A stretch of 32,567 nucleotides of DNA from a virus: positions 1-32,567 of IMG/VR virus record IMGVR_UViG_3300035703_000300; one strand, given 5' to 3'. Shown here piece by piece: positions 14,875 through 21,096 of the stretch. Position 1 is the stretch's first letter. Each line of letters opens with the position of its first letter. Under the pieces are notes generated by a model. It was given only the letters and a program-made list of their open reading frames with translations, did no database searches and had not been told where the DNA came from. The translations under genes were made by a program, and so were the position numbers.

Positions 14875-15191
14875 GAAAGAGACCAGGAACCCCAGCCGGA
14901 CCCGTCCTCGTGGACTCGTCCGAGTGGACCCGAGAGACGGCGATCGAGAGTTGGACCCCCGAGGCCGGGTCACGGGAAGTTGCCGAGTTGATCCTAGATG
15001 TCATCGCGGCCGACGCGTGGTTCGAGTTCGACGACCTCGGGCGGATGCTACTCATCACGGGCGACCGTGAGGTACCCGGTGACATCCTCGAAAGACTCCG
15101 GCATCATCGGGAAGGCCTCGTCCGGTGGTTCACGCAGTGGCAAGCAGACAACCGGACTCGCTACGAGCCCCTAGAAGCCGCGAGAGGTTAA
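14871..15191 (+). CDS. Hypothetical protein, TubC-docking-like C-terminal half
   Basis: A 106-residue protein coupled to the previous gene by ATGA. The segment from about residue 40 to 90 (WFEFDDLGRMLLITGD, then PGDILERLRHHREGLVRWF) resembles the small docking domain often found beside phage and plasmid replication genes, where a 'G-x-L-x-x-x-G-x-x-P' strand pair precedes a helix reading 'L+xH+xxLv+W'. This is a pattern resemblance only. The N-terminal 35 residues are Pro/Thr/Ser-rich. It may link replication or repair proteins. Confidence 0.75.
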   Translation: MRKRPGTPAGPVLVDSSEWTRETAIESWTPEAGSREVAELILDVIAADAWFEFDDLGRMLLITGDREVPGDILERLRHHREGLVRWFTQWQADNRTRYEPLEAARG

Positions 15192-15207
15192 CGGGGGGTG
15201 CTAGGGG

Positions 15208-15441
15208 ATGGGTGGATCGGTCAAGTCCCGCTCTGGGGGCAACCAGCCGCGGCAGAATCGAAACCAGAGGCACGACGGGTTCCCGTGGCAGTGCCTCGGG
15301 TGCGGACAGTTCATGACGGCGAGCCATCATCACTGCCGCGCGTGCGGGTTCCACGAGATCAGCGCAAGCCGGGGGCCGACGACCTGCCGCGGGTGCGGAA
15401 AGCGGCTGAGCGACGATCTGAAAACGATCTGGAACCCCTGA
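15208..15441 (+). CDS. Small zinc-ribbon protein
   Basis: A 77-residue protein (ATG 15208). After a basic tail of ~25 residues come three CxxC knuckles: CLGC near 29-32, CRAC near 43-46 and CRGC near 59-62. Two would form one zinc ribbon and the third is unpaired or shared. Basic N-terminus suggests nucleic-acid binding. The overlapping frame (from 15198) has an Arg/Pro-rich composition and is treated as a shadow, with the RusA gene beginning later. Confidence 0.65.
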   Translation: MGGSVKSRSGGNQPRQNRNQRHDGFPWQCLGCGQFMTASHHHCRACGFHEISASRGPTTCRGCGKRLSDDLKTIWNP

Positions 15442-15464
15442 CGGTTGCCCTCGAAGACGGGGTC

Positions 15465-15821
15465 TTGACCATTCGCTCGGACGGGATGCCGATCCGGGTA
15501 AAGCCCCGGCCTCGGACGACCCAGACCGGACATGTCTACATGCCCGCGGATTATATGGCTTGGAAGCGAACCATCGCGGGAAAGGTGGCCTTCCGGTTGC
15601 AAGAGTGCCCGGTTTTCCGGCAAGGTGGTATCAGGCTGGACCTCTGGATCTGGTCAGGAAGGGGAGACGTCGACAATCTAGCGGGGGGCGTCATGGACGC
15701 GCTGAACGGGATCGCGTGGCGAGATGATGACCAGATAACGGACCTGACAGTCCGGAAGCGGCCGAGGACGAAGACTGCCCCGCGGTGGATGGCAATCGTC
15801 CAGGCGGCCACCGATGCTTAA
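15465..15821 (+). CDS. rusA: RusA-family Holliday junction resolvase
   Basis: A 118-residue enzyme expected to cut four-way DNA junctions, for recombination or to tidy DNA for packaging. The signature is clear: G-D68-V-D70-N-L, D78-A-L-N-G and then D87-D-D-Q-I with K/R-rich flanks (VRKRPRTK). The acidic residues match the three catalytic aspartates of RusA. Start: I chose TTG 15465 because it places the first strand (TIRSDGMPIRVKPRPR) at the N-terminus as in the family, at the usual ~120 residues. ATG 15486 is the alternative. An ORF extension back to 15198 would add an unrelated arginine-rich stretch that overlaps the zinc-ribbon gene. Overlaps the next gene by eight bases. Confidence 0.88.
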   Translation: MTIRSDGMPIRVKPRPRTTQTGHVYMPADYMAWKRTIAGKVAFRLQECPVFRQGGIRLDLWIWSGRGDVDNLAGGVMDALNGIAWRDDDQITDLTVRKRPRTKTAPRWMAIVQAATDA

Positions 15822-16008
15822 GCCGACCGAGATTAAGTGCTCAGGATGCGGCAAGCAAGCGATCGTCCCCGAGGGTACCCGGTATCACCGAGAAGTCCTC
15901 TGTCGACCCTGCTACGATGCGTGGATGGACCTCGACCGCAAGGCGTCGGCCGAGTTGAGACGGGAGCGCCGGAAGTGGGTCACCATCGACCAGAGGGGCA
16001 GACAGTGA
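15814..16008 (+). CDS. Small zinc-finger protein
   Basis: A 64-residue protein starting at ATG 15814 within the end of the resolvase gene. CSGC near residues 9-12 and CRPC near 30-33 form one four-cysteine zinc ribbon, followed by a basic helix (ASAELRRERRKWVTI). This architecture suggests DNA or RNA contact or a protein adaptor. It has no strong ribosome site, so it is probably translated by coupling to the resolvase. Stop overlaps the next GTG (GTGA). Confidence 0.75.
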   Translation: MLKPTEIKCSGCGKQAIVPEGTRYHREVLCRPCYDAWMDLDRKASAELRRERRKWVTIDQRGRQ

Positions 16009-16340
16009 ACGCCCTTTCCCTGTTCCGGTCGCTTGTGGCTCAGGGCATCGAGTTTCAAATCGGACAGACCGAGGAAGGGGATATCACCCTCGGCATCGCG
16101 GGCGAGATCGACAAGGCCACGAGCAAGCGGATCGAGAAAGACCCCGAGAGCCTGGCGGCGGTCGTCCTCGAACATCTGCCCGAGTTGACCCCGGGCATCG
16201 GGGATGCGACCCCTGTCCGGGTGATGTTCATGAGAGCGAAGGATGGTCTCGTCGCACGGTGGAAGACCGAGCGGGGGCAGGTGCGGATCTCGGAAGTTGC
16301 AGACCCGGACCGCAAGAAGAGAGGGAAGGACCATGGCTAA
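16005..16340 (+). CDS. Hypothetical protein upstream of the terminase
   Basis: A 111-residue protein read from GTG 16005 in a GTGA overlap. The N-terminal half (SLFRSLVAQGIEFQIG, then a strand and the helix KRIEKDPESLAAVVLEHLPEL) has the 'short helix, hydrophobic strand, long helix' form of small docking domains like that at 14871. The tail is basic (VADPDRKKRGKDHG). No catalytic motif. Function unknown; it may be an adaptor of the packaging or repair genes on either side. Confidence 0.7.
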   Translation: MNALSLFRSLVAQGIEFQIGQTEEGDITLGIAGEIDKATSKRIEKDPESLAAVVLEHLPELTPGIGDATPVRVMFMRAKDGLVARWKTERGQVRISEVADPDRKKRGKDHG

Positions 16341-16689
16341 GAGCAAGCGGACCCCCGAGACCCGCGAGCGGATCTTGATGCTTTTGCGGGCGGGCAACTA
16401 TCACAAGGAAGCGTTCGGCGCGGCGGGTCTGTCGGCTGATACGTTCTACCAGTGGATCAAGGATGACCCCGATTTTTCCGATGCCGTACAAAAGGCCGAG
16501 GCCGAGGCGGTTGCCTTCCACATGGCGCAGATACTCAAGGCGTCGCAGGGTGGTGCATGGCAGGCCTCGGCGTGGTATCTCGAACGGAAGCATCCGGACC
16601 GATTCGGTCGTCAAGACCGCAGACCCGAGGGTGCCGATAAGACCGAGGTCGTCATCAAGTGGGCCGATGAAGAAGGGAGCCGGGATTGA
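16333..16689 (+). CDS. terS: Terminase small subunit
   Basis: A 118-residue protein from ATG 16333 (GAGGGAAGG upstream). Residues ~9-45 form a helix-turn-helix (RERILMLLRAGNYHKEAFGAA-type pattern, then LSADTFYQWIKDDPDF), the usual DNA-recognition head of small terminases; the central helix (VQKAEAEAVAFHMAQILKA) makes oligomer contacts; the C-terminus includes the 'AWYLERKHPDRFGR' box common in this family. It would recognise the packaging site and feed DNA to TerL. The large terminase is two genes downstream. Stop overlaps the next TTG (TTGA). Confidence 0.88.
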   Translation: MAKSKRTPETRERILMLLRAGNYHKEAFGAAGLSADTFYQWIKDDPDFSDAVQKAEAEAVAFHMAQILKASQGGAWQASAWYLERKHPDRFGRQDRRPEGADKTEVVIKWADEEGSRD

Positions 16690-18005
16690 ACGTCAATTTG
16701 CCCGAAGAGATCGTGATGAGGCGGGTCGAGGACTTGATCCCGTATGCGAGGAACTCGAGGACCCATTCCCCCGAGCAGGTGGCAAAGTTGGCCGGGGCGA
16801 TCAAGGAGTTCGGCTGGACGGTCCCGGTCCTGGTCGACAAGGACGGGGTCATCGTGGCCGGGCATGGCAGGGTGATGGCCGCTCGGAAGCTCGGTCTTGA
16901 TGTCGTCCCGACCATTGTCCTCGAGCACCTGTCCGAGGCCCAGAAGCGGGCCTATGTCATCGCGGACAATCGTCTTGCCCTTGATGCCGGATGGGATGAC
17001 GAGATGCTCAAGGTCGAGCTCGGCGAGTTGACGGGGGAAGGGTTCGATCTGGCCTTGACCGGATTCTCTGAGGAGGAGATCAACCGACTAACTCAATCGG
17101 TCGAAGCGCTCCCCCCGGCAGGAGACGAGAACGCGATCCCTGATGTTCAAGATGATCCGATTAGCAAGCCCGGGGATGTCTGGCTTCTTGGCGATCATCG
17201 CGTCGTTTGCGGAGACTCAACGGACCCGTCATCCTTTGCTAAGGCTGCAAATGGGAATGTCGCAGACATTCTTTTTACAAGTCCCCCTTATGCACTCGGC
17301 GAAAACATCAAGTTAAGCGGAAACAAGTCTATCAAGTTTAGTCAAACGAGCATCTCGCAATCGAGAAAGAAGTCTATAAGCGCATACTCATCTCACGAAG
17401 ACAGCGCGGAAGAATGGCCTAATCTGATGTCCGGCTGGTGGTCTGCCGCGCAAGGGTCAGTTCAAGACGCGATGTTCGTCAATGTTCAACTCTTGGCGAA
17501 CAACAAGCGCAATCTCTGGCGATGGGTAGCGGATCGCATTGACCATCTGGTTGATGTCGTAACATGGGACAAGGGAAATGCAGCTCCGCAGATACAACAA
17601 GGCGTCTTGACGAATGCTGCCGAGTGGATTCTTGTCTTCGGCAAGCATGGCGCGTCTCGGGTGATTCCGTTCTCGTCTTGGCAAGGCAACGTTACTACTG
17701 TTTACACCGGACCGCCGCAACGCGGGAATGAGTATGCGGCGATCCACGCGGCAACGTTCCCAATGCACTTGCCCGAATGGATTCTCGGAACGCTGGCCGA
17801 TAAGTCAAGATCGGTCATTGACCCGTTCCTCGGAACCGGAACTACATTGATCGCGGCCGAGAAGCTCGGGAAAACTTGTTACGGGATTGAGATCGATCCT
17901 CGCTATGTTGATGTCATCGTCAAGAGATGGCAAGACTACTCAGGCAAGGAAGCGGTCCTAGAATCAACCGGGCGAACATTCCGCGAGGAAGGCGGGGTAG
18001 GATGA
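16686..18005 (+). CDS. ParB-nuclease-like domain fused to a DNA methyltransferase (adenine or N4-cytosine)
   Basis: A 439-residue fusion read from TTG 16686. Residues 10-110 are a ParB/Srx-like domain, with G59-H60-G61-R62 and AARKLG. The methyltransferase follows: catalytic T198-S-P-P-Y202 precedes the SAM motif D379-P-F-L-G-T-G-T-T, which is the beta-class order used for N6-adenine or N4-cytosine marking. The region between (about 205-375) is the likely target-recognition domain. No paired restriction nuclease is nearby, so it is probably an orphan that protects phage DNA or marks it. About 17150-17960 is more AT-rich and uses different codons, so this domain seems imported. The start overlap suggests low initiation by coupling. 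Confidence 0.9.
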   Translation: MNVNLPEEIVMRRVEDLIPYARNSRTHSPEQVAKLAGAIKEFGWTVPVLVDKDGVIVAGHGRVMAARKLGLDVVPTIVLEHLSEAQKRAYVIADNRLALDAGWDDEMLKVELGELTGEGFDLALTGFSEEEINRLTQSVEALPPAGDENAIPDVQDDPISKPGDVWLLGDHRVVCGDSTDPSSFAKAANGNVADILFTSPPYALGENIKLSGNKSIKFSQTSISQSRKKSISAYSSHEDSAEEWPNLMSGWWSAAQGSVQDAMFVNVQLLANNKRNLWRWVADRIDHLVDVVTWDKGNAAPQIQQGVLTNAAEWILVFGKHGASRVIPFSSWQGNVTTVYTGPPQRGNEYAAIHAATFPMHLPEWILGTLADKSRSVIDPFLGTGTTLIAAEKLGKTCYGIEIDPRYVDVIVKRWQDYSGKEAVLESTGRTFREEGGVG

Positions 18006-18109
18006 CCGCCGATCAAGGATGGACCCTCGGGGATACGGTGTCCTTGATCCTGATCCTATCTGGTCATGTCGCGGTCATGGTGGCGATTGCCTCGGGCGGT
18101 GGTTGTTGA
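18002..18109 (+). CDS. 35-residue single-span membrane peptide between MTase and terL
   Basis: ATG 18002 overlaps the methyltransferase stop (ATGA) and GGTAGG lies just upstream. Residues ~12-31 are strongly hydrophobic (VSLILILSGHVAVMVAIAS). It ends at TGA 18107-18109, which overlaps the TTG of terL. The tight double overlap argues that it is translated and that it mainly couples terL, but a real membrane peptide is possible. No family recognised. Confidence 0.6.
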   Translation: MTADQGWTLGDTVSLILILSGHVAVMVAIASGGGC

Positions 18110-19263
18110 TCATCCGGCTCCCCGAGCTTCACGAGGCGCAGGCCGCGGTTGCCCGGGACCCCGCTCGGTTCCGGGTCCTGGTCTGCGGCAGGCGGTGGGG
18201 CAAGACTCGGCTCGGGGTGGTCCTGGCCCTCAGGATGGCTCTCGAAGGCCGCAAGTCTTGGTGGGTCGCCCCGACGTACGCTATCTCGGGCATCGCGTGG
18301 GAGATGCTCCGGGTGATGTCTCGGGCGGTCGGGGCACAAGCGCACGAGTCGACCCGGACGCTCCGGTTCCCGAGCGGGGGCATCATCGCTTGCAAGTCGG
18401 CGGACAGCCCGGACAACCTGCGAGGCGAGGGTCTGGACTTCCTTGTCCTCGATGAGGCGGACTTCGTGCCCCGGCGGGTCTGGGAAGAGGTCTTGCGCCC
18501 TGCCCTCGCGGATCGGAAGGGGAAGGCGGTCATCATCTCGACCCCGAATGTCGAGGGGGGATGGTTTCACGAGCTCGTCCAGAAGGGACAGGGGGAAGAC
18601 CCCGAGGTCCGGTCTTGGTGCCTACCATCCTGGACAAACCCGCATCTCGACGAGGCCGAGGTCGACGCGGCCCGGTCGAGCCTGCCCGCGATCGTCTTCC
18701 GTCGGGAGTTCGGTGCCGAGTTCGTCTCGGCTGCGGGTGCCCTGCTCCGGCGCGAGTGGATCCGGGTCGGCGAGCCCCCGGCCCGGGAAGACCTCGATGT
18801 CTCGGTCGGGGTGGACCTCGCGATCTCGACGAAGGACGGGGCCGACTGGACTGCGGCGGTCGCCCTCGGTCGGGACAGGACCGGGGCCTTGTATGTCCTC
18901 GACGTGGCCCGGGGCCGGATGCCCTTCCACGGGGTGCTAGGGTTCATCAAGGCCTTCGCGGGGAAGTGGCGTCCGCAAGTCGTCGCGGTCGAGCAAGTCC
19001 AGTTTCAGGCGGCCGTGGTCACGGAGCTCCTGCGGACAACGGACCTTCCGGTCGTCGGGGTCCGGCCGGACAAGGACAAGGTAACCCGGTTCACGGGGAT
19101 TCAAGCCCGGTTCGAGCAAGGCCTCGTCACCCTGGCCCCGGACCTGCCACCGGACTTCTCGCGGGAGCTCCTAGGCTTCCCTGTCGCGGACCACGATGAC
19201 ATGGTCGATGCCCTTGTCTACGCTCATCGCGGGCTCGGTTCGGCCGACGTCGGAATGTCCTGA
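18106..19263 (+). CDS. terL: Terminase large subunit
   Basis: A 385-residue packaging motor read from TTG 18106, overlapping the previous stop as TTGA. ATPase: Walker A C-G-R-R-W-G-K-T (27-34), Walker B L-V-L-D116-E117 and coupling motif IISTP. Nuclease: first Asp in G-V-D237, acidic residue near V-A-V-E-Q, and the last H-D-D-M-V-D368 cluster, the RNase H-like triad. It would cut concatemers and pump DNA into heads through the portal. It is compact (most are 400-550), but both domains look complete. No strong ribosome site precedes TTG, so expression depends on coupling. Confidence 0.93.
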   Translation: MIIRLPELHEAQAAVARDPARFRVLVCGRRWGKTRLGVVLALRMALEGRKSWWVAPTYAISGIAWEMLRVMSRAVGAQAHESTRTLRFPSGGIIACKSADSPDNLRGEGLDFLVLDEADFVPRRVWEEVLRPALADRKGKAVIISTPNVEGGWFHELVQKGQGEDPEVRSWCLPSWTNPHLDEAEVDAARSSLPAIVFRREFGAEFVSAAGALLRREWIRVGEPPAREDLDVSVGVDLAISTKDGADWTAAVALGRDRTGALYVLDVARGRMPFHGVLGFIKAFAGKWRPQVVAVEQVQFQAAVVTELLRTTDLPVVGVRPDKDKVTRFTGIQARFEQGLVTLAPDLPPDFSRELLGFPVADHDDMVDALVYAHRGLGSADVGMS

Positions 19264-19282
19264 ACTTTTTTTCGGAAACCCA

Positions 19283-19334
19283 TTGACGGAATCACTAAAC
19301 CTGTTAGCATAGAAACACGGTCGAAGGAGGACCG
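19283..19334 (+). promoter_or_regulatory. Early promoter P3 with spacer palindrome and SD-presenting hairpin leader
   Basis: TTGACG (19283-19288), 16-base spacer, TAGCAT (19305-19310). The spacer carries ACGGA (19286-19290) and CCTGT (19300-19304). Downstream, CGGTC (19318-19322) pairs with GACCG (19330-19334), leaving GAAGGAG, the ribosome site, in a 7-base loop. Confidence 0.75.
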
Positions 19335-19339
19335 GCTTA

Positions 19340-19588
19340 ATGAGCGACGTTCTCAGAGCCCTAGAGCATATGGCTCAGCACGGCGGAAAGTGGTATAGCG
19401 ACAATCTTCTTGCAACTCATAACGGAGAGTCGGCTAAACAGTGGTTCCTCGCTCTTGAGGTTGAGCCGGACCCGACCGGGAAGGCTCTTTTAGGCGGCAT
19501 CGCGATCACGGACATTGAGATTCAGAACTTCCTCGCCGAGTACAAGGCGATGAAGCGTCAACTTCAAGGGTGGCTCCCGCGGGCGTAA
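19340..19588 (+). CDS. Hypothetical protein, member 1 of a three-protein paralogous family
   Basis: An 82-residue protein (ATG 19340; SD in the leader hairpin loop). N-terminus MSDVLRALEHMAQHGG and C-terminus ITDIEIQNFLAEYKAMKRQLQ. The end is nearly the same as in the genes at 20203 and 20481 (ITDTEI, AEYK or ERYR, then K/R/E-rich helix), while the middle differs. No known family. It sits alone in a promoter/terminator cassette directly after terL, the layout of a moron gene. Confidence 0.75.
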   Translation: MSDVLRALEHMAQHGGKWYSDNLLATHNGESAKQWFLALEVEPDPTGKALLGGIAITDIEIQNFLAEYKAMKRQLQGWLPRA

Positions 19589-19601
19589 CCCACAGCCCGC
19601 G

Positions 19602-19619
19602 GCCCCCCGCAAGGGGGGC
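19602..19619 (+). terminator. Rho-independent terminator after the 19340 gene
   Basis: GCCCCCC-GCAA-GGGGGGC (19602-19619) is a 7-bp G/C stem with a GNRA-type loop, followed by TTTCCCTT. A second hairpin CCGCGGGC/GCCCGCGG (19577-19584 / 19595-19602) at the stop codon shares its last two bases. Confidence 0.8.
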
Positions 19620-19645
19620 TTTCCCTTGGCTCGAAAGAGGGGCCG

Positions 19646-19783
19646 ATGATGAGATTAAAGAATGCAAGATTATGGAAATGGGTTGAAGCATTCGCGCTCG
19701 CCGCATTCGTGTCAGACTGCATTTTTATAGCGCTTTTGACTGCTTTTTCTATATATAAAACACTTAAGTTTTGCCTGGGATGA
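19646..19783 (+). CDS. 45-residue single-span membrane protein, AT-rich
   Basis: A small protein from ATG 19646 (a second ATG follows at once), with AAAGAGGGG about five bases upstream. Residues ~10-38 contain hydrophobic stretches (WVEAFALAAFVSDCIFIALLTAFSIY) bracketed by basic ends (MMRLKNARLWK and KTLKF). The DNA is markedly more AT-rich than average, with many codons rare in this genome (TTA, ATA, TTT), which points to recent import. Function unknown. Coupled to the next 21-residue gene by ATGA. Confidence 0.6.
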   Translation: MMRLKNARLWKWVEAFALAAFVSDCIFIALLTAFSIYKTLKFCLG

Positions 19784-19845
19784 CCTATATCACCCGCCGC
19801 ATCGAGGCGTACGACGATGACGGCGAGTTCGTCGGTTGCCTCTAG
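19780..19845 (+). CDS. 21-residue microprotein coupled to the membrane gene
   Basis: ATG 19780 overlaps the stop of the membrane protein (ATGA) and the frame ends with TAG at 19845, 13 bases before the terminator. The product is acidic in the middle (EAYDDDGEFVG) after a short basic head. It is too short for a family call; the strict overlap and the terminator directly afterwards are the only evidence that it is used. Confidence 0.4.
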   Translation: MTYITRRIEAYDDDGEFVGCL

Positions 19846-19858
19846 GCTCCAGCCCACG

Positions 19859-19880
19859 GCCCCCCTACCCGGGGGGCTTT
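19859..19880 (+). terminator. Rho-independent terminator
   Basis: GCCCCCC (19859-19865) TACCC GGGGGGC (19871-19877) followed by TTTCTGCTTT. The same hairpin with loop TATCC recurs after 20966 and 21381. Confidence 0.85.
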
Positions 19881-19884
19881 CTGC

Positions 19885-19960
19885 TTTGGGAATCTTTTCC
19901 AAACCCCTTGACGGGTTATACAAACCTGTTAGTATAGAAACACGGTCGAAGGAGGGCCGT
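19885..19960 (+). promoter_or_regulatory. Early promoter P4 with two operator palindromes and SD-presenting hairpin
   Basis: Upstream palindrome TTTGGGAATCTTTTCCAAA (19885-19903). TTGACG (19908-19913), 16-base spacer, TAGTAT (19930-19935); the spacer holds ACGGG (19911-19915) and CCTGT (19925-19929). The leader forms ACGGTC (19942-19947) / GGCCGT (19955-19960) with loop GAAGGAG, the ribosome site, exposed as at P3. Confidence 0.8.
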
Positions 19961-19963
19961 TTG

Positions 19964-20206
19964 ATGAACCGAGACCAGATTCAACGGCTTGCAGTACTCG
20001 CGATTGAGACGCAGGACAGCGTCCTGCTTGATCATGCTGCGTACTTACTGCATCGGCTTGGGCACAAGCACAGTCTTCCTCGCTACATGCGGATGAACCC
20101 CAATACGGGCGAAAGAGAATACAGCGACACACCAGACTTCAAGAACGTCACCAAGCGCATGGATCGCGATGAGTTTAACCGTCTTTATAAGGGGGACTGG
20201 GTATGA
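19964..20206 (+). CDS. Hypothetical protein of the accessory island
   Basis: An 80-residue protein from ATG 19964, behind the leader hairpin. The N-terminus is helical (DQIQRLAVLAIETQDSVLL), the middle is His- and Arg-rich (HRLGHKHSLPRYMRM) and the rest is charged (TKRMDRDEFNRLYKGDW). No cysteine pairs or catalytic motif. Its opening resembles the first residues of the winged-helix protein at 7574 (LERLVDLAVESRDPDLMAIALR), which may hint at a common N-terminal helix pair. Function unknown. Confidence 0.75.
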   Translation: MNRDQIQRLAVLAIETQDSVLLDHAAYLLHRLGHKHSLPRYMRMNPNTGEREYSDTPDFKNVTKRMDRDEFNRLYKGDWV

Positions 20207-20484
20207 GCGACGATATTCTTGATGAAATCGAAAAGCATGCTAAGTATGTGCTAGAGCTTGTCGAATACTGCAAGAGCCTTGAACAACAGGTTAGAAGGTA
20301 TCGCAAATATGCTGACGACTATAAAGATGTTCTACATGGGCCGGGGTCTGGCGGGGGCGGTGACAACGTGCTTCGTCTGTTGGAGCAATTGGCAATTGCT
20401 GACTTTGAGAAGCTGACCATCACCGACACTGAGATCAAGACCTTCCTCGCCGAGTACAAGAAGTTGAAAGGGCAAGCCCAATGA
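20203..20484 (+). CDS. Hypothetical coiled-coil protein, member 2 of the paralogous family
   Basis: A 93-residue protein; ATG 20203 overlaps the previous stop (ATGA). Residues 1-45 are predicted coiled coil (DDILDEIEKHAKYVLELVEY, then SLEQQVRRYRKYADDYK). A Gly-rich hinge (GPGSGGGGD) links to the family core 'NVLRLLEQLA', then ITDTEIKTFLAEYKKLK, shared with members 1 and 3 except that their variable middle is missing. No known family. DNA is AT-richer than neighbours. Confidence 0.8.
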   Translation: MSDDILDEIEKHAKYVLELVEYCKSLEQQVRRYRKYADDYKDVLHGPGSGGGGDNVLRLLEQLAIADFEKLTITDTEIKTFLAEYKKLKGQAQ

Positions 20485-20966
20485 GCGCTGAAAACGTGCT
20501 AGAGATCCTGGAGCACATGACCACGGGCGATGGTCGGTGGTTCGAGTTCGCGTCCACGTACAGGGGAAGGGATGGGTTCCATTGGAACTTCGAGAAGGAG
20601 CCCGGAAGAGGGGATATTGTCACGATCACCGACACCGAGATCAGGACCTTTATCGAGCGTTACCGCAGGATGGAACGCGAGATCGAGGCATGGCAAAATG
20701 TTACTGTCAAGTCTTACGAGTCCTCGAAAGAAGGCCTTCTTTCAAAGCTTCGTGACGTCCTGCAATGGGCTCCATATCCCGGAAGTCTTTCACTCAGCGA
20801 AGAGTCCGTGATTAATGTTTGCAAGCAACTTGTTCAGGAGCGTCGGGCCTACAACAAGATCTCGGTGCTTTGCAATGAAATTGTCAAAGAGCGTCGGGAA
20901 TTCGATAAGAAGGTAATTTCTACTCCTGCGGACTGGGGCGAGACCAGCATCCCAAAAGGTCTATAG
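20481..20966 (+). CDS. Hypothetical protein, member 3 of the paralogous family with an added C-terminal domain
   Basis: A 161-residue protein; ATG 20481 overlaps the stop of member 2 and the last bases GCCCA upstream give a weak ribosome site. Residues 1-70 contain the family core (AENVLEILEHM, then GDIVTITDTEIRTFIERYRRME). Residues ~75-161 are an extra helical domain (SKLRDVLQWAPYPGS, then INVCKQLVQERRAYNKI, then IVKERREFDKK). No enzymatic motif recognised. Last gene before the terminator at 20974. Confidence 0.8.
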   Translation: MSAENVLEILEHMTTGDGRWFEFASTYRGRDGFHWNFEKEPGRGDIVTITDTEIRTFIERYRRMEREIEAWQNVTVKSYESSKEGLLSKLRDVLQWAPYPGSLSLSEESVINVCKQLVQERRAYNKISVLCNEIVKERREFDKKVISTPADWGETSIPKGL

Positions 20967-20973
20967 CTCCCCG

Positions 20974-20999
20974 AGCCCCCCTATCCGGGGGGCTTTCTT
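20974..20999 (+). terminator. Rho-independent terminator
   Basis: AGCCCCCC (20974-20981) TATCC GGGGGGCT (20987-20994) followed by TTCTTC. The stem is almost identical to that at 19859 and directly precedes P5. Confidence 0.85.
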
Positions 21000-21000
21000 C

Positions 21001-21051
21001 TTTGGGAATCTTTCCCAAACCCCTTGACGGGTTATACAAACCTGCTAATAT
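21001..21051 (+). promoter_or_regulatory. Early promoter P5 with a perfect upstream palindrome and spacer repeat
   Basis: TTTGGGAATCTTTCCCAAA (21001-21019) is a perfect 8-bp palindrome with a 3-base centre. TTGACG (21024-21029), 16-base spacer, TAATAT (21046-21051); ACGGG (21027-21031) and CCTGC (21041-21045) lie in the spacer. The leader has CGGC/GCCG arms near 21060 and CAGTTCCCCA before the ribosome site, as in the P2 leader. Confidence 0.85.
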
Positions 21052-21096
21052 GAATACATCGGCACCGCGCCGCAGTTCCCCAGAAGGAGAGACAAG

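Noticed and set aside
15198-15464. N-terminal extension of the RusA gene
   Set aside because: The added 89 residues are Arg/Pro-rich and mirror the zinc-ribbon gene at 15208-15441, whose CxxC pairs support it as the real frame; the RusA family starts at the strand coded after 15465.
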